Shown piece after piece: positions 33,465 through 41,046 of a stretch of 64,000 nucleotides of DNA. Numbering within the stretch: the first letter of the stretch is position 1; every line of letters begins with the position of its first letter. Below the pieces are notes generated by a model. The model ran no database searches. It was not told where the DNA came from and was given only the letters and a program-made list of their open reading frames with translations. The position numbers and the translations under genes are program-made. This DNA comes from Hamiltosporidium tvaerminnensis (lineage: Eukaryota; Microsporidia; Dubosqiidae), in contig JAKIMF020000013.1 in NCBI GenBank assembly GCA_022605425.2, forward strand, positions 372,001 through 436,000. Reading direction: 5' to 3'.

Positions 33465-34160
33465 TCAAGAAAACCAGATTAAAAACTATCTGCTTGCCAA
33501 TGTTTAAATGAAATTGATGTAAAAATAAGGTTCTTAATTCTTAACAGTGATCAAAACTGCATTATATTTCCGAGTTTTCCAAAGGTTTTGGCATGAAGAT
33601 AGAAAGCCTAAAAAATGATAAAAAATATATAAAAAGTAACTTTTTGGTTTTTTTACGTGAAAATATAGTAAACCAGGATTTAATCTTTTGTTTTTTGCTT
33701 CTCAAGCACAGAAATTCTGTCTTTTTCACTGAGTTGGAAGACTTAGTGCTTGGGATATACAAAACTCCATGGCTCTTAAAAAGCCAGTAAAGCTATTAAA
33801 GCTATATAGCATGTTATACTTGTTTATGTGGCATCGAAAGATCAGAGTATACCCCATCTAGGTTGCCGGGATATATCTTGGCTGAAAGGAATTTTCCTTA
33901 AAAAAGTGTATATTATGATGGAATTAGCAGTCTCATGTTGCCCTTGGTTGCTTTTGACTAAACATCAGATACCAGACCCACCAAATTAAATTCTGCGGGT
34001 AACTAAAACTTCCATTAAATGGATTCTATTCACCTTTGTACGGAAGCCTGTGATTTGAATATTCAATGGATACCGATAAAGTTCTAATAGAGGTGTTAGA
34101 TATGTAAAACCTAGAACTGCTTTAATGACATGAAAACAATATAATATACCTTACTTTTAC
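33465..34160 (-). repeat. ~726-bp interspersed repeat, old inverted copy
   Basis: Reverse orientation. Landmarks in order are AAAAACTATCTGCTTGCCAA, GAGTTTTCCAAAGG, CACTGAGTTGGAAGACTTAG, GGGATATATCTTGGCTGAAA, CCTAGAACTGC and GACATGAAAACAA. It is the most diverged nearly full-length copy. Open frames inside it (33562-33790 on both strands) are not conserved in other copies and I do not count them as genes. Confidence 0.75.
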
Positions 34161-34571
34161 AAAACGATGATTTATTAATTAAAATTTTAAAATATTTAGC
34201 GATATTGGAGATATTTTAAACTTTATTTAAAAGTAATCCCATACGTTGTTAAAAGATGTTCTAATATTAGTAGATTTTCTAGAAATAAATAGGAGCTTCT
34301 TTGACTAAAAAATATATTATTTTTTATTTTTATTTTCCTCATACTTCGAGTTCTTTTTTTTTGAGGGTTAAAGAAGTAAAATATGATTTTTCTTCTTCTC
34401 TTTGTTTAACCAAAAGTTAATTAAGATCTCCTCAATATTTTTTATTATAATTCTGCGTTTGTAGAGATAGCATTTTTAAACAATAAAACAACAAATTAAA
34501 AGCAAAAGAATAATAGGATTTAAATATTTATATTTTGGTTTTTGATCGTACATTTTATTAAACGATTTATT
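34161..34571 (+). promoter_or_regulatory. Upstream region of the WD40 gene
   Basis: About 400 bases of AT-rich DNA between the repeat and the WD40 gene. No element other than the CCC motif near the start can be named. Confidence 0.3.
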
Positions 34572-34574
34572 CCC
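34572..34574 (+). promoter_or_regulatory. CCC start-proximal motif, WD40 gene
   Basis: CCC lies 8 bases before ATG 34583 (TTCCCATATAAGAATG), in the place expected for the microsporidian start-proximal motif. Confidence 0.4.
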
Positions 34575-34582
34575 ATATAAGA

Positions 34583-35587
34583 ATGAACACTGAAAATATT
34601 TTGGAAGATTTTAAAAAGCGACTTAAAAAAATATCGTATTCAATGTGTAAAAATAGATTAAAAGAAGAAAATTTGATGAAGAAAGATGTAGAGTTAATAA
34701 CTGATTGTAGGAATCAAACGATAGAATCATTAAAGAGAGTATCATTACAATCGATTGTAAATATTAATGATAGACCGATAACTACACTAAAAATATTTAA
34801 TGATCGAATATATTATGGTACGAGAGATGGCAAATTATGTGATATAGGTTTAAATGACAATACAAATATTTCAAAACATCAAATTTCTGAACATCCAATT
34901 TCTTGTATAGTTCAAAAAGAAATTAATTTTTTAATAACCGATTTTGGAGGCAATATATATAGCTTTGAAAATTTTGAAGCAAAACTACTAAAAAATGTAG
35001 AAAGTAGGATCCTGAATTTTAATTTTCAAAAGGAATGTAACTTTTTCTGCTATAATGATGAAAATGCATCTTTTCATATTTTAGATGCGTCAAAACTTGT
35101 TAATATAGCAAAGGTTGATACTAATAATAGCATTTATAATCTAGATTTACACCCAGATGGTAATTTATTAATGGTTAATCACATGAATAGCGATATTTAT
35201 GATTTAAGATGTTTAGATGTAATAATGAGGTATGGAAAAAATGTAATGTCTGGTGCATTCATGAAAAACGGATTTATGATAAATATAGGCACCAAAGAGG
35301 GAGTATTAAGTTGCTATGACATTAGAAACATTAAAAATGTCGGTAATATTTTATCTCATAAAAGTTCAATTCTTAATGTTACGAATTATGATTTTTTCAC
35401 CGTTTCATATTCTGCAGATAATGATCTTAATTTTTCTTCGGTTTTTATGTCACAAATATTTAATAAATTTGATTTTGATAGCAATATTACTGGATTCGAT
35501 AAATCTGAAGAATACCTGGCTATCGGATTTACGAATAAAACAATTAAAATATTTCGTTTTTATTTTCTACAAATATATTCTTTTTGA
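34583..35587 (+). CDS. PRP4: WD40 repeat protein, candidate U4/U6 snRNP factor Prp4
   Basis: A 334-residue protein with a charged helical N-terminus and a WD40-type propeller of degenerate repeats (for example LDLHPDGNLLMVNHMNSDIY near 188-207 and YLAIGFTNKTIKIFRF near the end). The N-terminal part ISYSMCKNRLKEEN (17-30), then LQSIVNINDRPITTLKIF (55-72), resembles the stretch of Prp4/PRPF4 where a YSxxxAxxRLxxE helix is followed by S-x-IGDxRPLS and the first blade. Prp4 is a component of the U4/U6 snRNP needed for spliceosome activation. A retained spliceosome is consistent with the intron at 60.7 kb. WD-repeat proteins are easily confused, so the identity is moderate and the WD40 fold is fairly safe. 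Few repeats end in a clear W-D. Confidence 0.6.
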   Translation: MNTENILEDFKKRLKKISYSMCKNRLKEENLMKKDVELITDCRNQTIESLKRVSLQSIVNINDRPITTLKIFNDRIYYGTRDGKLCDIGLNDNTNISKHQISEHPISCIVQKEINFLITDFGGNIYSFENFEAKLLKNVESRILNFNFQKECNFFCYNDENASFHILDASKLVNIAKVDTNNSIYNLDLHPDGNLLMVNHMNSDIYDLRCLDVIMRYGKNVMSGAFMKNGFMINIGTKEGVLSCYDIRNIKNVGNILSHKSSILNVTNYDFFTVSYSADNDLNFSSVFMSQIFNKFDFDSNITGFDKSEEYLAIGFTNKTIKIFRFYFLQIYSF

Positions 35588-36407
35588 TTTATTAAAAATT
35601 CGTAGAAACTTTATATAAATTTAGACAAATCATATAAATTATCAAGAATTTATATTTTTAAATCTATTTTATATTGCAAGTAGAAAATCAAAGTAATATT
35701 TCAGCTGAAAAATATAATTGGAATTTAAAAACAATATATTACAAATAGTATATGTTTCAAACTCAAATTTTTTTCTAGATATTTATAATTCAAATTTAAT
35801 ATCAAAGTTGATTTCCGGTACTATAGGTTTCAAGCTTTAGATATTTATAAAGACATATATTTTAATTTAAAAATATGTTTTAATTGCAAAAAACTTCATA
35901 TTTTATTCCCTAATTAAAAGCTTGTAAAACCTTACTCTTTGTTCACTTTCTTATAAATTTTTGTTTTTAATAAACGAGTCAAAAGTAATATTTTTCTCTG
36001 ATATTATGTTAGATTAATCATGAAAAATATTTGGAATAATTTACTATAAATGTAAAAAAAAACAATTTCGATCGGTAAATATTTTTTGTATACATTTCTA
36101 TATTTTGTCCAGAAAATAATATAAAAAGCGGTTAAAATGGTAACGCCTGAACTTATTACATTATATATTCATATATAAATCTATATTTTCATGATAATCT
36201 AATAGTTTTCCTTCTTTCATTTAAATATGGAAAATTGAATTGTGTTAAAGAAGAAATTCTTTTAAAATTGATGATTAATTACAATAAATATTACGCTATA
36301 ATATATTTTATTGCCAAGATTTGCTATAAGCATTGGAAAAAAATTATAAGTTTTTATACATGTTTGATCGGAAAATATAGAAAAAGATTGACGGTACATA
36401 CATTTTT
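35588..36407. other. Convergent intergenic region
   Basis: AT-rich DNA between the WD40 gene and the minus-strand membrane protein gene. The frame at 36235-36561 overlaps the latter and has no coding character. Confidence 0.4.
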
Positions 36408-37037
36408 TTATTTGGTTAGAAATTTTAGAACTGCAAATACAAGAACCGCTATTATTAAAACACCTAAAACTGTAAATATTACAGTTTTATATCTACTAAA
36501 CCAACTTGGGTCTGCTTGCTTTGGTAGTAACTTGTATTTCCTATCTTTTACGTCGAAATAAAATCTGCCGCTTTCATGTGTCTGGCCATTGGTTTCTTTA
36601 AGCTCAAAAAAATATAATTTTGGCGATTCACTAGACTCTGGCAACTTATTTTTATTAAATTCTATTTCAAAGGTGTTATTTTTATCTAAAGAAGAGACTT
36701 CTTTCAATTCGTCTGTCAGATCAAATTCAATTGCATCATCACTTACTTCTTTTGTTCCTTCACTTTTTAATAGAAACGTATCAATATTTACTTTCTTAAG
36801 CAGTCTTAATTTTGCGGTATTTTCACCGCCTACCATTCCAATAAGCTCTAATACTTTATTTATATCAGGATTTTTGGAACTACTTTTAGGTGCAGAACCA
36901 GCATTTGTCGTATCCTCTTTAGGATCTTCTGTTTTTGGATCTCTTGGGGTGCTTCGTCTAGGATTCTCTTCTATATCAACTCTAGCAAATACAAATAAAT
37001 TCAAAACGATTGAACAATAAAATATAAATTTCAACAT
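36408..37037 (-). CDS. Type I membrane protein, family member 1
   Basis: A 209-residue protein, not recognised. The signal peptide is MLKFIFYCSIVLNLFVFA. A Pro/Lys/Thr-rich linker (residues ~20-60) is followed by one compact domain (~62-172), then a membrane helix (TVIFTVLGVLIIAVLVF, ~185-203) and a tail of only a few residues. The domain pattern is AKLRLLKKVNIDTFLL, then IEFDLTD, KLYFFELKET and FYFDVKDRKYKLL. The same order of short hydrophobic strands is found in the next two genes, so the three form a family. It is probably displayed on the outer side of a membrane, such as the parasite surface or spore compartment. Confidence 0.82.
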   Translation of the reverse strand: MLKFIFYCSIVLNLFVFARVDIEENPRRSTPRDPKTEDPKEDTTNAGSAPKSSSKNPDINKVLELIGMVGGENTAKLRLLKKVNIDTFLLKSEGTKEVSDDAIEFDLTDELKEVSSLDKNNTFEIEFNKNKLPESSESPKLYFFELKETNGQTHESGRFYFDVKDRKYKLLPKQADPSWFSRYKTVIFTVLGVLIIAVLVFAVLKFLTK

Positions 37038-37267
37038 AAATATATTGTTTTTAGTCTTTATATATTTTTTAGGTGATTAATTAAGTAGATTGAATTATTT
37101 ATTTATTAAACACAACCAAATATATCTTCTAAGAAATAACAATGATAAATTGAAATTAATTAATTAATATAATTTATCTTGACGCAAAAGATCTGGAATA
37201 AAAAAAATTACAAACAAAAAAATGTAAAGTTGAATACAATAAAAATACAAGAAATCTACATTTTTAT

Positions 37268-37822
37268 TTATCTATTCATAATTTTCATTAAAATAAACAG
37301 ACATATTAGTACACCAATTACAACCAATCCTACATAAAGAATGGTTGTCCAGCTGAATCCAAGGAAACCTCCCTTGATTTCGCGTACTAGTTTAAATTTG
37401 TTATCTTTTTTGTCATATTTGAAGGCTTCACTCTGAAAACTTCCCCCGGATTCATCTATTTTAAAAGAATATGCTATTTTATTATCTTTGTCAAGATCTA
37501 GTTCAGATAAGTTTACTTCGATGTCATTGCCTTCAAATTTATAATCTTTTTTCTTTATTACTTTGTCTACGACATAGCCATTTATATTTTCTGGGTTTTC
37601 GTTGCGCATTAGATATATATTATCTATATATACTTTTTTGGAAAGCAATATTGTAGCTTTATGATCGTCTCCATTTGATTCAAAACACAAATTTTGAATA
37701 GGGCTTCTTTTTGTTTCGTTGGTTTTACCACTTGAACCTTCATTTTCATTTGGTTTTCTTGCTTCTACCATATGTGGAATAATAATACAAAAAATTATTT
37801 TTCGGATCGACAAAATTTGCAT
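37268..37822 (-). CDS. Type I membrane protein, family member 2
   Basis: A 184-residue protein with the same plan as its neighbour. The signal-like segment is MQILSIRKIIFCIIIPHMVEA, followed by a short hydrophilic linker. The domain reads HKATILLSKKVYIDNIYLM, IEVNLSELDLDKDNKIAYSF and FKYDKKDNKFKLVR. Then come the membrane helix TILYVGLVVIGVLICLFIL and the tail KIMNR. A single Cys lies in the ectodomain. It lies 230 bases upstream of member 1 in the same direction and is divergent from member 3. The close match of the F-x-x-D-x-K-D-x-K-(F/Y)-K-L ending with member 1 indicates tandem duplication. Confidence 0.82.
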   Translation of the reverse strand: MQILSIRKIIFCIIIPHMVEARKPNENEGSSGKTNETKRSPIQNLCFESNGDDHKATILLSKKVYIDNIYLMRNENPENINGYVVDKVIKKKDYKFEGNDIEVNLSELDLDKDNKIAYSFKIDESGGSFQSEAFKYDKKDNKFKLVREIKGGFLGFSWTTILYVGLVVIGVLICLFILMKIMNR

Positions 37823-38173
37823 GTTTGGAATATCTATTTTCTTTGCTTATATAATTTGTATTTTTGATATATTAATTCATAAAATAAATTTACAAATTCG
37901 ATTAATTAACTTATGATGTTTTTTTCAATATATCTTAATCAATAAAATTTCGTATATTTTCGAGCTTTACAATTTTTGCGATCATATAGATAAATTATTT
38001 TGCAAAGCTATGCCCAATAAATTAAAAATATCATTCTTGGCATATAAAATTCGCTTATAAAAATGTTCAAGATATCAAAAATATGAATAAATATTTATTA
38101 TATTTTCAAAACAAAATATTTAATTTATCAAATACATTTAATTAGAAATATAAAGAAGGAAAATGTCTTCGGA
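37823..38173. promoter_or_regulatory. Divergent promoter region between members 2 and 3
   Basis: About 350 AT-rich bases between two divergent paralogues. Both promoters must lie here. No specific element is recognised. Confidence 0.35.
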
Positions 38174-38689
38174 ATGATACCAATTTTTTTATATTTCATT
38201 TTTATCGTGAAAGCAGAGAATCTAGTATTTCTTAAAAATATAAGACGACAGGGAGACATTCAAATAGCAGAATTGGCTTTTAGAGAACCAATAAATGTAA
38301 TTAAGTTCGGATTATACACAAACAAAGATACAAAAAATCAAAATGGATGGGTATTGCAGAAAGATTTAACTAATTACTTTTTAAAGAATTATTATTCTGG
38401 TCTGGAAACTATGGAAATAGTCCTACAAAAATCTTTACCCAATAAAATCTCGTATGCGTTTCTCTTGAAAGATAGAAAACGTGGTGATAACTTTACCAAA
38501 CCATTCTTTCGCAATAAAACCGGTATTTTCAGTCTCGAAGATACAGAAAATAATGAAGAGAATGAAAAACCAGACAAAACTAATTCAGATGAAGACGATT
38601 TCAAAAAGAACATAATTATAGGTATAATCATCATTGGTGTATTTTTATTCATTGTTATCGTTCTACTCATTTGTAAATGCTTAGCATAA
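38174..38689 (+). CDS. Type I membrane protein, family member 3
   Basis: A 171-residue protein with signal peptide MIPIFLYFIFIVKA and a domain starting ENLVFLKNIRRQGDIQIAEL. The strands VIKFGLYTNKD, METIEIVLQKSL-like sequence and KISYAFLLKDRK correspond to those of members 1 and 2. An acidic linker (ENNEENEKPDKTNSDEDDF) is followed by the membrane helix IIIGVFLFIVIVLLICK and a very short tail. In members 1 and 2 the low-complexity linker precedes the domain; here it follows it. It is the most diverged of the three and is on the opposite strand. Confidence 0.8.
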   Translation: MIPIFLYFIFIVKAENLVFLKNIRRQGDIQIAELAFREPINVIKFGLYTNKDTKNQNGWVLQKDLTNYFLKNYYSGLETMEIVLQKSLPNKISYAFLLKDRKRGDNFTKPFFRNKTGIFSLEDTENNEENEKPDKTNSDEDDFKKNIIIGIIIIGVFLFIVIVLLICKCLA

Positions 38690-39151
38690 TAATAAAACAC
38701 ATTCCTTAGCCTTTTTACTTTTTATTTTGTTTCTTAGACAAAAAATATTTATCCTAAAAGTTAAATTATTTTTTTAAAACCATTTCAGTAGTGTATTTTT
38801 TTTATCAAAGTAAATCCCATTCTGCAACAAACATATAAAAATTAAACTTTATAAGATAAAAGCGTCTTGAAATACTAAAATTTTAATAATATATTTCTTT
38901 AAGAAAATATAATACTCACACTTCGAAAAATTTTAAATATTCCTATTTTTTTAATAATACTAAATTGTATTTATTACATATTAAGTAAATTGAAATATTG
39001 ATTAATTTAAACTACGTATTAACAGTTATTTTAGAAAATAATTATTTGATAAAGATCTTGGGATTGAGAAAAAGAGTATAATCGAAACTTTGTTAAAAAA
39101 AATAATTTAAATACTAATAGCTCTAAAAATAATTAGTCAGTGGGTTAGTAA
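38690..39151. other. Intergenic AT-rich DNA
   Basis: This is downstream of membrane protein member 3, up to the interspersed repeat. Nothing is recognised. Confidence 0.4.
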
Positions 39152-39862
39152 ATTTATTTAAAAATATCACATCTTTTTAAAACAGTGGCAAGTGTTATAT
39201 TGTTTCCATGTTTTAACGCAGTTCTATGTTTAACATAAATAACAGCTACCCCAATACTCCACAGTATAACTAGGATACCAACATTTCAGTGCGCTTTTTC
39301 CAAAATATGCTTAGAACCCAGTTAATAAGCGACTAAGCAGCCAAAAATTCTTTAATATAAGTTGCATGGAGTGTAGTCGTACGTAAACACACCCTAGGTT
39401 CCCTAAGATTATGCAGCATTCTCACTTGCTCTATACCTTCTGAAAGTAATAAACTTCCAGCCAAGATACATCTCGGCAACTTACATGGTTCAAATTAAAT
39501 ACTGCCATGTCATACCTACAAATAACCTGCTATTTAACTTTTCCAGCTTTAAGAGCCACTATTTTCGCGCTTTCCGGGCGGTAAGTCTTATAAACCGAGT
39601 GAGCAAAGCTAGGGTTAAATGCTTTGACATAGAAATTACCTAAAATTTCAGCTGCGGTCTGCAGTCTGGTTACATAAAAATCTCAAAATATATTTGTAGA
39701 AAAAGTTTCGCCGTTTCGTAGATCTTCTCACATAAACACTATTGAATTATCAAAAGTGTAGTGTGGTTTTTTACCACCAAAAAACCAAACAATGATCTTC
39801 ACATCAATTTCGCATACTCATTGCCAAGCAGATAGTCTTTTATCTGTTTATCCTTCCTTTAT
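39152..39862 (+). repeat. ~726-bp interspersed repeat, full-length copy
   Basis: The 5' end TTTATTTAAAAATATCACAT and the landmarks AAACAGTGGCAAGTGTTATA, CGCAGTTCTATG, GTTGCATGGAGTGT, TTATGCAGCATTCTCACTTG, TTTCAGCTGCGGTCTGCAGT, CATTGCCAAGCAGATAG and CTGTTTATCCTTCC match the 57-kb copy in order. The flanks AGTCAGTGGGTTAGTAAAT and AGTCCGTGATAAAAT may be a decayed target duplication. Confidence 0.88.
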
Positions 39863-40790
39863 TAAAAGTCCGTGATAAAATTTAAATGTTTATAAACAGT
39901 ATTATGAAATTCGAAATCAGTTTAAATCTCAATTCAAGTATTATTTGAAATTTTATCGAATTAAAACATTTCTTTAATCGCTTCCCATGGCTTTTTATGC
40001 AACCCGTTCAATTCTTAGATATCTAATTAGGTTTTTCTCTGTAGCCGCACTATCATCCAAAATTATGAGTTGAATTTCAAATTTTTATGAGCTGAAGACC
40101 TTCCGGTTCTCTGCTAAATATTTTTAAAAAATATAGGTCGTATTCATTTTCTGCCTTTTAAATGCTTTTAGTGTATATAATTTCTCTCCACACCTTGGTC
40201 TTTACTTCAATTACCTGCTTAAAAAAATATTTTATTCTACTGTACAACAAGGCCAAATGATATCGGCATTTGAAGATTTTTAAGATAAATTTTATGTTAT
40301 TTTATGACAATACTTCATAGAGATATCACATAAGAAATTATCTCAAGCTAAATTTATGAAATGTGTTAACTCATTAACCAAATAGTCGTACTTTTTGTTT
40401 CTAAAATATAACAATTTAAAGCGCATCTTATGAAGTAATTCTAATTATCTATTCCTATAACAAAATTCTACATACATAGTTAAATTTCCACTGCCATTTT
40501 TAAATCCATTTAGAATTATAAATTTCTACATACGAATATTCTGTATAAGTTTTATAAAATATAATTTTATTTCTTATAGATTTCTGGCCACAAAATATTT
40601 TTCTTGCGGCCATCAATCAAGTATAACATAAAAACTCTAAATATTATTTGTATTTTTATGCATTAATTTTTAACCAAAAATTTAATTATTGGGATTTTTT
40701 TTTATACTACAAAAATAAATATTTAGAAAATTCTAGAATTTTTTATTTCTTTCCAGAAATTTATAAATTTTAAATGCAAAATATAAATTT
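39863..40790. other. Intergenic AT-rich DNA
   Basis: This lies between the repeat and the GRASP promoter region. I see no gene or RNA. Confidence 0.35.
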
Positions 40791-40945
40791 AAATCTTTAA
40801 TTTTCCATATATTCTATATAAAAATATTAGTTTACTTGTTGTACTAACAGTAAATTTTTTAATCATTTAAATCTTTAATTTTCCATATATTCTATATAAA
40901 GATATATGTTTACTTGTTGTATAAATATTTCATTTTTTAATCATT
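40791..40945. repeat. Tandem duplication, 78-bp unit, upstream of the GRASP gene
   Basis: AAATCTTTAATTTTCCATAT begins at 40791 and again at 40869. Each is followed by ATTCTATATAAA, TTTACTTGTTGTA and TTTTTTAATCATTT. Two copies lie 100-250 bases before the start of the GRASP gene, so the promoter may be duplicated. TATATAAA occurs in each copy. Confidence 0.85.
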
Positions 40946-41042
40946 TTTGTTTCAAATCATTTTTTTTATTTAAAATAATTTTTTTTTATTTCAAATTTAT
41001 TTTCATTTGCAATAAATATATTTTAAAAAAAAAAATAACCTA

Positions 41043-41045
41043 CCC
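41043..41045 (+). promoter_or_regulatory. CCC start-proximal motif, GRASP gene
   Basis: CCTACCCTATGGG: the CCC ends one base before ATG 41047. It supports initiation at this ATG rather than at the upstream in-frame ATG at 40906, which would add 47 residues of T-rich artefact and block N-myristoylation. Confidence 0.55.
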
Positions 41046-41046
41046 T

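Noticed and set aside
40906-41046. Upstream in-frame ATG of the GRASP gene, adding 47 residues
   Set aside because: The extension is translated T-rich leader. The ATG at 41047 has the CCC motif and yields the myristoylation site expected for GRASP.
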